In this document: piece by piece, positions 44,988 to 55,480 of the stretch
How positions within the stretch are numbered: the stretch's first letter is position 1
Layout: the number at the start of each line of letters is the position of its first letter
Assembly: GCF_000971985.1 (NCBI RefSeq)
Contig: NZ_LAQQ01000001.1
Location: 620,001-684,000 of the forward strand
Direction: 5' to 3'
Source: Paenibacillus dauci
GTDB lineage: Bacteria; Bacillota; Bacilli; Paenibacillales; Paenibacillaceae
DNA: 64,000 nt
Made by a program: the position numbers and the translations under genes
The notes under the pieces: generated by a model
Told to the model about the DNA's origin: nothing
Database searches by the model: none
The model's input: only the letters and a program-made list of their open reading frames with translations

Positions 44988-45155
44988 TGGGAATCATCCT
45001 TTCGGGATTGGAATGGAAAGCTTCTCTGCATAGCGAACGGTATGGTCGATACTTGCAGCTTCATGAAGATTATTTCTGGCGTTTTGTCATTTCATAATTG
45101 TCATTGTTTCCGGTTGTCAGGAACCGTATAAGGTTCCATATCCAGCCTATTTGTG

Positions 45156-48100
45156 CTACGTATACAGGATGACCTCTACATGACCTTTGAGTCCAAAAGG
45201 AGTCAGACAGTAACGATCGGTATAGATATGTTCTTCCGGATGATCTCCATCTGTCCAGCTCGGCTTATCCTTGAAGCTGTCCGGGCCTACCATGGTCAGT
45301 TCGCCGCGTACATGATGATGGGGCCCAAGCAGATTACGACAGCTGGACATGAGCTCAATCATCAGTTCATTATCGCCAGTCCGGATATAGTCGGTAATCT
45401 CTATTGCATAAGGAGCCCACATAAAAGTATGCACTTCCTGCCCATTCAGCCACAGCCGGGACAGCACGGCATCCGGTCGTTCAAAGCGCATCCAGACCTG
45501 CTGCCCGGAATCCAGCTCCGTTACAATCAGCTGCTGACGCAGCTGGACATTACCTGCATAAAAGTTCAACCCCTGGGTCGTCAGGTCTCCACTCTGTACT
45601 GTATGCACAGGCTCCTGTAATCGGAAATGCCCATCGGTATAAATCTCGCCATCATCCGATAGTATATATCCGGTACCACTATGCACATGAAAGTCGCCGA
45701 GCAGATAGATGCTCTCGATCTCGGTATCATAGAACAGCTTGTTACTCTCGGATTCAAATACCTGTGCTCGTGCTACCGCCGCGTAGGTCTCGGCGGAATT
45801 GGCAAAATGCCGTGCCAGTACAATCCGGTTATGTCCCGCTGTCAGATAGCCGGTAATATCCAGTTTGCGAAATGCGATATCCCTCCACCAGCCAAGCTCT
45901 CGCTGGTCTAGTATACGGTCATTAATACTGATTCTGTACTGATCGGGCTGCTCAATGATCAGATACATGTCCCGATTTAGGTAATCTCCCGGCTGTGCCT
46001 CTACTGTAAATTCCATTTCGATCTCTACCGGATGACCCAGGCGTACCAACTGATCCTGCAGGAAAATGACCGGCTGTACTTCCGACCAGTTACTTCCCTC
46101 GATACGCAGTCGGCAAGTATCCAGGGTCAGACTGTTCAGATCACTCTGAATCAGCTGCCATTGATCAGCTGTACGCAGGACCGAAGCAACCGATAAATCA
46201 GCTGGCTTGTCTGTTCGAGTAGAGTCAGATAATAGCGCAGGATGTTCCGTACCCTCCGTATGTCCTGCATAGTGACGCAGCATATACGACTGCGCAGGGG
46301 CAAAGGAAAGTCTGACGACGATACTTTCACCAGATCGGAATGTTTCCTCCTCGTTAGTTTGGACGGATTGATATGCGAAATGATCAGCAAGCGGTGTAAT
46401 CTGTCCATTTTCCAGATTGATCTGCTGCCAATCACCTGACCCGGATAATATGATCTCGGTATTATAACTACCCGTGCGGTCTGTATTGACCAGATAATAC
46501 AGCGTATATTCGCCCAGTGTACTCACCTGGCTTCGTATCGGTATCTCCTCTGGCTCAACCGGGACAAGAGACGGTTGCAGGCGAGCTGAGGAATGATCCG
46601 AAGCAGGGACAAGATCCCGAATAATGATGTCTGGCTGGAGATGCTGATCAAGGTAAGTGATAAGAGACTCGCGGTTCAGTGGCAGACAGGAAATACTGGA
46701 TTCCAGTTCAGCCAATCGCCCATCATGCTGTCCATTGACCATAGTTGGGAATGTACCCAGAGCAATCACCTGTCCTCCCTGGTTGATCCATTCCTGCAGC
46801 AATTCCAGTGTATATGCTGCGATAGTGATCATCGGCGGCAGAATAACGAACCGGTACGCCGCCTGGCCAATAACGAACTGTTCACCCTGTATTTGCCCAT
46901 GATCGGCAATGATGCTCTCCGAACCATAATCATGACTGTACTGCATAGCGCCCAGCCATTCACTAATCTGTACAAAATCCTGGTGAATCTGCTCGCCCTC
47001 TTCACTCGTGTGATTATTATAGGCAATCCAGGAAGAACGAATCGGGTGCAGCAGCAAGATATCCGCATGCTGCCGGCTCTCTGATAAGAGCATCGATAAT
47101 CGTCCAAAATAATCATTGAACCGGCTATATTCCTCCCACCACGGCTGCTGATAATAAAGAGATGGCGGATAATCGCGCTTGCGAATACCCCGTAGACTAT
47201 ATCCTTCCAGATGCTGACACATCAGGTTAATCCCATGCACATACTGCCATTCGGCAATCCACTTCAGATCGGCAAAGGATACATTCCAACCGCTGCAGCC
47301 AAATGTCTCGGACAAGACAAACTTCTGTCCCAGCTGCCGTGCTACCGAACTGGCCTGCTTCGGTGTCAGCGGATCGCTAATAAACCGCCCGAGCCAGTCT
47401 ATTCCCGGTGTCTGCATGAACGCATAGGAAGCCATGGCATCCCCTACTGATCCGGTCTGTGCAGTCAGATGATCTTCACACACAACATGTCCAGTTAGCC
47501 GCAGCTGATGTTCTTCGCACCAGTCGCCAATCTGCTTCATAAAGGACTGCGAGAACAGACGGGTAACCAACTCCCAGAAATGGTACCGCGCCGATTCATA
47601 GCCCTCCTTTTCCAGAAATAATAATGGCAGGATCTCCAGCAATTCCTCGCCATAGGTCTCACGAAACTGTTCTTCCAGGGTAAAAGACCATGGTATCTGA
47701 TTGCGTCCGTACTGCGGTTCATCGGTAAATATACCGTACACCGACTGACCAAAATGCGCTGCGAACCGGTCAGCATATTTCTCGTAGGTGGATTCAATAA
47801 ATGCTCCCACAACATGGGCATTCAGCGTATCAATATAATACGGATTCACTTCATAATATAATCTCAGCTCAGCCCGATTCTGCTGCTCATGTGAGATCTG
47901 TCTATAACGTCCATCCTCATATCTATACCAGGCAATAGTGCGACCATCATCCTCTGCTGCTGCCGACTGCTGCTGATTCTCGTTATCCAACTTGTTATGC
48001 CCTTCACTCTCCGTGTCAGCTGCTTGATGTGCAGCTGTAGCAGTCTGTTGATCAAGGGAATGTGCTGATGTATGATCAACTTTTTCCATTCGAAGCCATT

Positions 48101-48593
48101 TTTGCTGATAATCCAGCCCCAGCTCGGGAACGACTCCATCGGCAAAACCGCTCGGCCACCCATTTTCGTCATAACACCAGACTTGCATTCCCAGCTGCTG
48201 TCCTTCCTCGATGCCAGCGGCAATACACTCCATCCATTCCTCGCCCATATAAGGTGTCTCGAGTCCGGCACGGGCATGCATGATGAATCCACCCAGTCCT
48301 GCCTGCTTCATCTCGCGTACCTGTCTGCGAATCTCCTGCGGATCGAGCCGATCATTCCACGACCAGAATGGAATAGCCCGGTAGACAGCAGGCGGATCAA
48401 CCAGATGACTGAAGATTGATTCGGTTGATGGTTCGGCATGTTGATCAGAATGAGAACTGTTCGGATTCTGCTCAGTCGCAGCGAAGTATGAAGACGATAA
48501 AGACTGCGGAACAGACTGATTTAACATCTTGGGATCAGTATTTTTGTTGTAGCCAGAAGTGCCGTTTGCAGATCGTTGTCCGGATCTGTGCAT
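45156..48593 (-). CDS. GH106-like glycosyl hydrolase (alpha-L-rhamnosidase type)
   Basis: 1145 residues. A Ser/Gln-rich leader (1-60) is followed by P-F-W-S-W-N-D-R-L and G-G-F-I-M-H-A-R-A-G-L, the GH106-type barrel start. Y-D-E-N-G-W-P-S-G near 160 is characteristic. A glutamine-rich insertion lies near 190-225. F-T-D-E-P-Q-Y and S-E-T-F-G-C are further catalytic-domain blocks. The C-terminal 350 residues are beta-sandwiches, with W-W-R-D-I-A-F-R and W-L-N-G-Q-E-V typical of galactose-binding-like domains. Alpha-L-rhamnosidase is the family's main activity. No signal peptide. It lies 54 bases downstream of the GH2 gene. Confidence 0.83.
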   Translation of the reverse strand: MHRSGQRSANGTSGYNKNTDPKMLNQSVPQSLSSSYFAATEQNPNSSHSDQHAEPSTESIFSHLVDPPAVYRAIPFWSWNDRLDPQEIRRQVREMKQAGLGGFIMHARAGLETPYMGEEWMECIAAGIEEGQQLGMQVWCYDENGWPSGFADGVVPELGLDYQQKWLRMEKVDHTSAHSLDQQTATAAHQAADTESEGHNKLDNENQQQSAAAEDDGRTIAWYRYEDGRYRQISHEQQNRAELRLYYEVNPYYIDTLNAHVVGAFIESTYEKYADRFAAHFGQSVYGIFTDEPQYGRNQIPWSFTLEEQFRETYGEELLEILPLLFLEKEGYESARYHFWELVTRLFSQSFMKQIGDWCEEHQLRLTGHVVCEDHLTAQTGSVGDAMASYAFMQTPGIDWLGRFISDPLTPKQASSVARQLGQKFVLSETFGCSGWNVSFADLKWIAEWQYVHGINLMCQHLEGYSLRGIRKRDYPPSLYYQQPWWEEYSRFNDYFGRLSMLLSESRQHADILLLHPIRSSWIAYNNHTSEEGEQIHQDFVQISEWLGAMQYSHDYGSESIIADHGQIQGEQFVIGQAAYRFVILPPMITIAAYTLELLQEWINQGGQVIALGTFPTMVNGQHDGRLAELESSISCLPLNRESLITYLDQHLQPDIIIRDLVPASDHSSARLQPSLVPVEPEEIPIRSQVSTLGEYTLYYLVNTDRTGSYNTEIILSGSGDWQQINLENGQITPLADHFAYQSVQTNEEETFRSGESIVVRLSFAPAQSYMLRHYAGHTEGTEHPALLSDSTRTDKPADLSVASVLRTADQWQLIQSDLNSLTLDTCRLRIEGSNWSEVQPVIFLQDQLVRLGHPVEIEMEFTVEAQPGDYLNRDMYLIIEQPDQYRISINDRILDQRELGWWRDIAFRKLDITGYLTAGHNRIVLARHFANSAETYAAVARAQVFESESNKLFYDTEIESIYLLGDFHVHSGTGYILSDDGEIYTDGHFRLQEPVHTVQSGDLTTQGLNFYAGNVQLRQQLIVTELDSGQQVWMRFERPDAVLSRLWLNGQEVHTFMWAPYAIEITDYIRTGDNELMIELMSSCRNLLGPHHHVRGELTMVGPDSFKDKPSWTDGDHPEEHIYTDRYCLTPFGLKGHVEVILYT

Positions 48594-48647
48594 GAATATA
48601 TCCGCCTTTCCTGTATGAGTTCATTGGCATATTGGCTGATCGACTAA

Positions 48648-51434
48648 TCATGAACGGCTGTTCCATGCGCGTACCGCTATATTTTGGATACTGCTGACCT
48701 GCAGTGTACGACTCTCACCGCTGTCCAGCCAGATAAAATTATCCTCTGCCAGGAACGGAGGTTCATCGTGATACTCTGCCTCTCCCGGAAGCAACTGATA
48801 ATCTACAGTCTGATACAATTCTACAGCTACAGCCGGGCAATTCCCCCGATTAGTAACAGTCACCTGATACGGATATTGACTCCGACTCTCCACTTTACCA
48901 TGTTGCTTGTTGGAATCAGCTGCCTGTTCCATTCCGTTCTGCTGCTTATGCTGTTCTGCTTCTACTTGCTGCTCTATCTTCTCCTTATCCTGATCCGGTT
49001 GAATATGGAGATCCAGCTCTGTATCCGGCAGATTCATCAGCACACCCTGTCTTGCATCAAAATTTATCCAGTAAAAGGTACGGTTCAGCACATTGCCTGC
49101 CTGTATCAGCTCGGATACGACCAGCAGTGGAGCCGCTTCCAGTGAACACGCCGGAATATCCACTTGTCCCAGTTGGCGTACCTGCCCACTACTGCCACTA
49201 TCCTGCCAAGACTCTGACAACATCACTTGCAGATTCGCATCATATACCCGTACCCCTGCTGTCCATTCTCCGGTTAACTGCTTCCGGTCATCCAGCAGAT
49301 ATACGGGCAGCGACTGCTGATGCTCCGGACTATTCAGCTTGTCGAACACAATAGAGACCATCAGCGGTGCATACGCGTCTGCGGTAAAATAATGGGACAT
49401 CTTGGGCGCACCATACCAGTCGATCGTTGCCCAGGAGACACCGGGATACACGTCATTTAATTTGTACGTCACCACGCCAATCTGCTCCGGCCAGTGGCAG
49501 CGCGCCCGCTCCATCTTGTGCCGCAGTGAGACCACCTGCGCCATCTGGGTACCGGTAACAAAGTTCTCCAGTGAATCACAGGGAACAAACGAATCGGCAA
49601 ACTCGGACAGAATGCGCATCTCGTCCCGGGTATCAAATGCCGGCAGATGATGATAAAAGCTTTTGCCCGGTTCTGGCGGCCATACCGTGCGCTCGGCTTC
49701 CGGCAAATACCGTTTTACCGATTCCATATTCGGAGACGAAGCAAGTCCAAATTCACTCAGCATCCTATCGTCCAGCCCTGCATAATAGTCGAAGCTGTAC
49801 GCCGGTGTCCAGCCATTCCAGACGATATGATCATGCGTACTGCCGCCCAGCGGATCAGTACGATGAAATGGGCGTGTCCCATCCAGCTCGATACTGTAGC
49901 GCCCCATCATCTGCATGGACTCATGATCCAGCTCACTGCTTGTCTCATTGCCTCCACCCCACATAATCAGTGATGGGTGATTGCGTAGACGCAGTGTATT
50001 GATGATTACGGTCTCTTCCAGTGCATCATATGGCTGATTGGCATGACTGCCCCAGCAAGTCGGCCATTCCTGCATAATCAGAATACCGAGACGATCACAG
50101 AGATCATAGAAATCATCCGTCTCCGGCATCCCCCCTCCCCAGGCACGCATAAAGTTCACATGCTGCTGTGCCGTCAGAGCAAGGAAATGCTCATACTTCT
50201 CCCGGCGGAAATCCATCAGCGCATCCATGGTGCACCAACCGGTTCCCTTGGCAAAAAAGGGCTGTCCGTTTACTGTGAATGTCCAGTTATACATCTCCGG
50301 CTGCTGACCCTGTGGCAGCGGGTCCATCCGGATATCACGAATGCCAAAAGTCAGTTCCTTGCTATCGGCTAATACGGTGGAAATATCCATAGGATCTATA
50401 TCCGCTTGTGCCGCTGTCTGCTGCTTGGTATTGTCCGGAATGTATAGCAACTTCAACCGGTACAGATGCTGTTCACCCATATCAATCGGCCACCACAACT
50501 GATGGTCCGGTATTTGCAACTGCAGATGCAGGCTCCCTTCGTCAGTAGCTACGTTCTCTGCATCAATGACATGGCTAAAGGATACTGCTGTACCTGCAAA
50601 ATTATCCGGTTCGATCACGCCATGGAGCGTACCTGCCCAGTACGCTGATGAGCTGCTCAGGGTCATCGACAGATCAAGCCTTCCTGCTATGGCATTGTCT
50701 TCATTCAAGGCCGCAATATAGGGATTGTCTATAGATACAGTCGGTTCACCTTCAATCTGTACACTCTGCCAGATACCCACTGCCGGCAAATTGACATAAT
50801 GCCAGCCGTAATTGCAGTTGAATACGACAGTAGAATGCCATATATTCCATTCATTGCCGAGTGGTGCCGGATGGACTTTGACGATTAATGTATTTTCCTT
50901 CTGAACGATGGCACTTATATCGTAAGCAGGTCCTCCGAATGCGCCATTATGATAACCGAGCGAATGGCCATTCAGCCACACTTCACAAGCTGGGGATACG
51001 CCGGCAAAATTCAGCTTTGGTTGCTGCCATTTCCGATTCGGATCCAGAGTGAAGCTGCACCGATGCCACCAAGTCTTATGACTGTATACCTTGGCGGTAT
51101 CTGCATTCTCGCCAAAAGCTGGATCACCAATGATTCCGGCCTCCACCAGCGCTTGATGAATACTGCCCGGTACCTGTACGGGAATCACATTCCCCCAATC
51201 TTCCTGCAAGCGCATCTCGTCTGTTCCACCTTCTACCATTTCCCATATTCCATCCAGCAGCATCTGCGGTGCAGTCTGTAGCGAACCGGTTAACTGTTGC
51301 CAGTAATCAGTGCTATCCTGTGTATTCAAAGGGCGTGCTTCCAGCTGCTGGACCGGGTGATCCCATGGTGTATATCGCGCCTCAAAACTTTGCCGATCCA
51401 ATAGATCCTTGCTGAGTAGCTGCCTGGTATTCAT
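48648..51434 (-). CDS. GH2 beta-mannosidase-like enzyme
   Basis: 928 residues. A galactose-binding-like N-terminal domain (W-W-H-R-C-S-F and V-W-L-N-G-H-S-L-G), then an immunoglobulin-like domain. The TIM barrel carries R-A-W-G-G-G near 445 and acid/base Glu in W-G-G-G-N-E near 510. The M-Q-E-W-P and C-W-G-S-H contexts point to the beta-mannosidase subgroup of GH2. A Gln/Glu/Lys-rich insertion near 835-870 is unusual. AAGGAG precedes the ATG. No signal peptide. It heads the operon GH2, GH106-like, GH140-like, YesN, YesM. Confidence 0.88.
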   Translation of the reverse strand: MNTRQLLSKDLLDRQSFEARYTPWDHPVQQLEARPLNTQDSTDYWQQLTGSLQTAPQMLLDGIWEMVEGGTDEMRLQEDWGNVIPVQVPGSIHQALVEAGIIGDPAFGENADTAKVYSHKTWWHRCSFTLDPNRKWQQPKLNFAGVSPACEVWLNGHSLGYHNGAFGGPAYDISAIVQKENTLIVKVHPAPLGNEWNIWHSTVVFNCNYGWHYVNLPAVGIWQSVQIEGEPTVSIDNPYIAALNEDNAIAGRLDLSMTLSSSSAYWAGTLHGVIEPDNFAGTAVSFSHVIDAENVATDEGSLHLQLQIPDHQLWWPIDMGEQHLYRLKLLYIPDNTKQQTAAQADIDPMDISTVLADSKELTFGIRDIRMDPLPQGQQPEMYNWTFTVNGQPFFAKGTGWCTMDALMDFRREKYEHFLALTAQQHVNFMRAWGGGMPETDDFYDLCDRLGILIMQEWPTCWGSHANQPYDALEETVIINTLRLRNHPSLIMWGGGNETSSELDHESMQMMGRYSIELDGTRPFHRTDPLGGSTHDHIVWNGWTPAYSFDYYAGLDDRMLSEFGLASSPNMESVKRYLPEAERTVWPPEPGKSFYHHLPAFDTRDEMRILSEFADSFVPCDSLENFVTGTQMAQVVSLRHKMERARCHWPEQIGVVTYKLNDVYPGVSWATIDWYGAPKMSHYFTADAYAPLMVSIVFDKLNSPEHQQSLPVYLLDDRKQLTGEWTAGVRVYDANLQVMLSESWQDSGSSGQVRQLGQVDIPACSLEAAPLLVVSELIQAGNVLNRTFYWINFDARQGVLMNLPDTELDLHIQPDQDKEKIEQQVEAEQHKQQNGMEQAADSNKQHGKVESRSQYPYQVTVTNRGNCPAVAVELYQTVDYQLLPGEAEYHDEPPFLAEDNFIWLDSGESRTLQVSSIQNIAVRAWNSRS

Positions 51435-51483
51435 GATGATCCTCTCCTTCTCTGTGTAAATATGCCGTCCCTATCCTATCAGC

Positions 51484-51521
51484 AAAACAGAGCCGATTCA
51501 TTGATGCGTCGGCTCTGTTTT
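51484..51521 (-). terminator. Terminator of the secreted glycosidase gene
   Basis: AAAACAGAGCCGA / TCGGCTCTGTTTT perfect 13-bp stem between the secreted glycosidase stop and the GH2 gene. It isolates the GH2 operon, so that operon needs its own promoter in the short gap. Confidence 0.75.
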
Positions 51522-51539
51522 GCCTTATTGCTGAAACAC

Positions 51540-54500
51540 TTATTGAACAGGAGTAATCTTCACATCATCGATAAATGCCGTATTATCACCCGTTGTGGAT
51601 GTTGCTACAAATTTGATGGTATGCTCGCCGGCTGTCACAGGAAATGCATTGATTGTAAAGGCTTCATATGCACCGGAAGCTGGTGTATAGCTGCCGAGCA
51701 CCTGATTATCCAGCATAACATTGAACTTCTGGATTCCCCGCAGATTGGTACGCTGAGCCGCCTTGAAGCTTAGTGTATAGGAGCCTTCCGAGAATTTTAG
51801 CTTTTGCGTAATCGTACCGTTGATTCCATTATCCGTTTTCAGATAGGCACTCTGTGCACCCTCCGGTATAGTTACATTGCCGAGTACACTATTATTGCCC
51901 TGAACACCGGAGCGGCTGTCAAATACCCAGTCACTGGTGAACGGTCCCGGCTTGGTTTTGGCTTTGCTGTCGACCGGAATAACTGGTGTCTCGAATCCGC
52001 CATTTTTCAATTGAGCGGGCAAGCTGTTGGCCGGACGGATAAAGAGACTGTCCAAGAAAGCGGTACGATCCAGCTTAGGCAGTGCAGGGTCTGCCGAAGT
52101 TGCGATAAACTTGACATTATGCTTGCCAGCAGTAACTGTGAAGGGAGCACTTGTTACCTTTTGGAAATTGACGGAATCTGCTGTGAATGAGCTGACCTTC
52201 TGATTATCTACATACACATCAAACGTCTGTATGCCATACCCCGAGCGTGTCGCCAGATCAAAACTCAATTCATACGTACCTCCCGGGAAATTCAATTGTT
52301 GGCTGATTGTTCCGTTCACGCCGCCATCTGTTTTGAGATAACCAACCTGCAGCCCTTGTGGGGCTTTGATATCTTTGCTGACCAGCTGACTTCCATTAGC
52401 AGAGACCCCTGAACGGGAATCAAATATCCAGCCATTTGTAAATGGTCCTGTACGCGTAGTAGCCGTACCCGGCTTTTCAAAGCCTGCATTATAAATGGTC
52501 ACTACCGGTGTCTCATCCGGAACATCATTGGTGAAGAAGCAGCGCTTGTCTACTCCTGGTGCAGGATCGGCGCCAAATGATTCATCTGTACATTCCACAC
52601 CATCTGTAAATGCTTTGTATTTGAACATGCCGTCTGCTCCATAAGCAACCATGGCTTTACCAGTGAAGTCGCAGACTTTGCCTTCATACATACAGAATTC
52701 GTAATTGTCGGGTCCAATCACCACATCCTTCGTTTTATACAGAGCTGCGGTAATACCGGAGTTATCGAGTCCCGGCTTGATCGCTATCGCTTTGAGCATC
52801 CGGTTGCCACCATTTGGCAGAATCGCACCATGCTTATACAGACGGGAGGATGTAGTTGGTGTGCTGCCATCCATCGTGTAGTAAATTTGTGCCACCGGTG
52901 TCTTCGTCTCGATAAATACAGCTTCTGCCGAATCATAGATACCTGGCTTCAGGCTGAATGTTGGTGCCTCTACCCGTGTCGGAATAGAACGCGGAATCAC
53001 TTTAATAAGTGCTATTCCATAAGCACCTACTCCTTGGCCATTGCTGGCCTTAATTGCTACTAATCGCTCGGAAGCAATATCCGGTGCTCTGTAGAGACCA
53101 TTCGCGTCGATCGTTCCATTATTTGTACCGAGCACGGTCCATGTCACTCCATTCGCAGCGGCAAGTGACTGTTCCTCGTCATCTGTTGCGTCGTAGGTGT
53201 CTTTGCTTACTGTATTTTCGGATTCAGCTGTTTCTACAGCTGCAGACGCTACTTGGACTGCTGCAGAATCATCTTGCGTATTGCTGCCACTCCCAGTATT
53301 TACGGTATTAGAATCTTCTGGAGAGTCTGTGGATTCAGCTGCTTCTTTGTCTGTTGAAAGGGTAGTGGAAACATCTGCGTTCATAGCATCCCGCTCTTCT
53401 GCTGCGTACGTATCCCCCGTTACAACGGTCTGTCCCGTGTACGTCGCATCAATGACACGAGCCTGCATCTGCAGTGTACTTGCTCCTGTGATTGTCTTCT
53501 CTACCGGTGTAACTTCCACCTGAGTCTGAGGCTTGGCTGTAGTATAGATTGAGAAATGATACGCTGTATCACTATCGTTATCCGTAAAGGAACGCGTCGC
53601 CGCAAACGCTTTTTCCACCTGTGGAAGTATCGTATTTGCGTCTAGCTTCACATTGTCACGGTACGTCATTTTGTAAAAGGTTTTACCAATCGTGTTATCT
53701 CCGAAATTGATATTGAGATTTCTGGCTTCGCCGCCTTTGGACTCTACCAGTACAGTGTAGTTGCCATCCTTGCCTTTAAAGGCAGCTGCACGAACATCGT
53801 CGGCACCTCCGGTATCTACAGCGAGTACATCACTGTGCTCCGGGATGTAGCGATTCAGAAATCCGGCAGAATAATAGGTTTTCCGCGGCATCCGGTCGAG
53901 TGGCAATGAACTCCACATCGTATAGGTACCGTTCGTATCCCCATCGGGATCGGATGTCCAGGCGCCATTCATCTGCCACATCAGTGCACCTTTGAGGCCG
54001 TCATTCGCAGCACGGATAATCGAGTTGGCAAACCCGGCATCCCAGCCGCTGGCATCGTCGGCAGACCAGCCGAATTCAGTCATTACAACCGGCTTGTTAC
54101 CCGCTATAGTGGTCCGCTGATCAATTACACTTTTCAGCCCGTCATAACTGGTTCCATATACGTGAAAAGTATAGGCATCAAATACGCTGTCAGCATTCTG
54201 CTTCATGTAGCTGATCCAGTCCAGTGCACCGGATTCTTCCGGACCCCAGATTTCGATTTGGTCGCGCAGTCCGTCCGCTTGGAGACGATCACTGACTTTA
54301 CGCGTCATCTCGGCAAAGTAGGCTTTCTGATCAGCTGGACCTTCAAAGTCCCAGCTGCCATTGGATTCATTATAAAATGTCATATATTTTACGTTGTCAT
54401 AACCACGTTTGTTAATCAATTCATTCAGTGCAGTCGAGGCGGAAGCTGCATATGCATTGAGGTCGGTGGGCGCGCTTACGTATGGGTCTTTCAGATCCGG

Positions 54501-54974
54501 GAAGTTAAACCAGTCCTGAACCGTCTGGCCGACCTTCCAGCCAAAGTTCAGTTCCACTTCCGTACCGGCGCCTTTAAGAGCATCCAGATAACGGTAGAAT
54601 TCTTTCATCTTCGGACTGTCAAACGTATACTGTCCCTTCTTCGGCTCCATCCAGTCAATCTGGAACCATACTCTGGCTACCTTGGGCTGGATTTTCTGAA
54701 TCCGGTTCACATCCATCGCCCAGTAAGCATCGTTATAACCGTATTTTGCACCCAGATCCATCGTATTCGTTGGAATAATATTGACGCCTACGCCAAGGAA
54801 ATCCGAATGCATAACTTTGTCCGGATCAATGCTGATCGTACGGGTGACCGCTGCTGCAGCTGTTGACTCTGCTGCCTTTGCTTTGGATGGTACACTGACT
54901 GAAGGCAGAATAAGCGAAAGCAATAAAATGGACGTGCCCATAATGCTGAATACCGACCTCGCTTTTTTGTTCAT
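51540..54974 (-). CDS. Secreted multimodular glycoside hydrolase (clan GH-A)
   Basis: 1144 residues from ATG 54974 behind AGGAGAGGAAGG. Signal peptide to about 35. A TIM-barrel domain (about 45-400) has acid/base Glu in T-F-Y-N-E-S-N-G and nucleophile Glu in V-M-T-E-F-G-W. A beta domain is followed by a Ser/Thr/Asp-rich linker (about 530-600), then an Ig-like segment (G-V-T-W-T-V-L-G). Next is a chitobiase C-terminal-type domain (I-Y-Y-T-M-D-G-S-T-P-T-T) and a four-cysteine module (F-C-M-Y-E-G-K-V-C to K-R-C-F-F). Two related C-terminal binding repeats begin N-A-G-F-E-K-P and N-G-G-F-E-T-P. An extracellular plant- or fungal-wall-degrading enzyme; the exact GH family (39 or 5-like) is not certain. 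Confidence 0.85.
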   Translation of the reverse strand: MNKKARSVFSIMGTSILLLSLILPSVSVPSKAKAAESTAAAAVTRTISIDPDKVMHSDFLGVGVNIIPTNTMDLGAKYGYNDAYWAMDVNRIQKIQPKVARVWFQIDWMEPKKGQYTFDSPKMKEFYRYLDALKGAGTEVELNFGWKVGQTVQDWFNFPDLKDPYVSAPTDLNAYAASASTALNELINKRGYDNVKYMTFYNESNGSWDFEGPADQKAYFAEMTRKVSDRLQADGLRDQIEIWGPEESGALDWISYMKQNADSVFDAYTFHVYGTSYDGLKSVIDQRTTIAGNKPVVMTEFGWSADDASGWDAGFANSIIRAANDGLKGALMWQMNGAWTSDPDGDTNGTYTMWSSLPLDRMPRKTYYSAGFLNRYIPEHSDVLAVDTGGADDVRAAAFKGKDGNYTVLVESKGGEARNLNINFGDNTIGKTFYKMTYRDNVKLDANTILPQVEKAFAATRSFTDNDSDTAYHFSIYTTAKPQTQVEVTPVEKTITGASTLQMQARVIDATYTGQTVVTGDTYAAEERDAMNADVSTTLSTDKEAAESTDSPEDSNTVNTGSGSNTQDDSAAVQVASAAVETAESENTVSKDTYDATDDEEQSLAAANGVTWTVLGTNNGTIDANGLYRAPDIASERLVAIKASNGQGVGAYGIALIKVIPRSIPTRVEAPTFSLKPGIYDSAEAVFIETKTPVAQIYYTMDGSTPTTSSRLYKHGAILPNGGNRMLKAIAIKPGLDNSGITAALYKTKDVVIGPDNYEFCMYEGKVCDFTGKAMVAYGADGMFKYKAFTDGVECTDESFGADPAPGVDKRCFFTNDVPDETPVVTIYNAGFEKPGTATTRTGPFTNGWIFDSRSGVSANGSQLVSKDIKAPQGLQVGYLKTDGGVNGTISQQLNFPGGTYELSFDLATRSGYGIQTFDVYVDNQKVSSFTADSVNFQKVTSAPFTVTAGKHNVKFIATSADPALPKLDRTAFLDSLFIRPANSLPAQLKNGGFETPVIPVDSKAKTKPGPFTSDWVFDSRSGVQGNNSVLGNVTIPEGAQSAYLKTDNGINGTITQKLKFSEGSYTLSFKAAQRTNLRGIQKFNVMLDNQVLGSYTPASGAYEAFTINAFPVTAGEHTIKFVATSTTGDNTAFIDDVKITPVQ

Positions 54975-55149
54975 TCCTTCCTCTCCTTTTCGTGTACGGA
55001 TATTGTAAGTACATCCTTTACGCCGCGCTCTATAATGGCGTGGCTGCATTGTCGGTTGATTACGACGTATCAAAGTAGCCTTACAGATGCAGAGTGCCGC
55101 GACATCAGGGTAAAATCGGAAAACTAAATCCTTCTTCATCATAGGTCAA

Positions 55150-55163
55150 AGATAGCGCTTACA
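55150..55163 (-). promoter_or_regulatory. Candidate cre (CcpA) site ahead of the secreted glycosidase
   Basis: The minus strand reads TGTAAGCGCTATCT, one base from the consensus. It lies 176 bases before the start codon. Confidence 0.45.
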
Positions 55164-55333
55164 AATTGAAGAATACACAGAATAAATTGAAGAATATACA
55201 GAAATACCAACATGTGATTTTGGGTATCATTGAACAAAATAAAGAAATACTTGAACAAATATCAGACATGCTCTGTAACCTTGTTACCCGGGCACTTTAT
55301 ATCTGGGAAGAATAAATTACAAAAATTCATCTA

Positions 55334-55362
55334 TTGCAATCTGCAAAAAGCTGGATTATAAT
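55334..55362 (+). promoter_or_regulatory. Sigma-A promoter of the T-box-controlled aminotransferase
   Basis: TTGCAA (55334-55339), a 17-base spacer and TATAAT (55357-55362), about 120 bases ahead of the T-box stem I. Confidence 0.65.
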
Positions 55363-55480
55363 GAGCCTACGATTTTGACCGGTCGAAACAAACAGGATTG
55401 CCGGAATAATCTCCGGAGTTCTGAATAGACATGATTGAACATTAACCTTTTGGTTTTATAGATGCATATATACATTCCGT

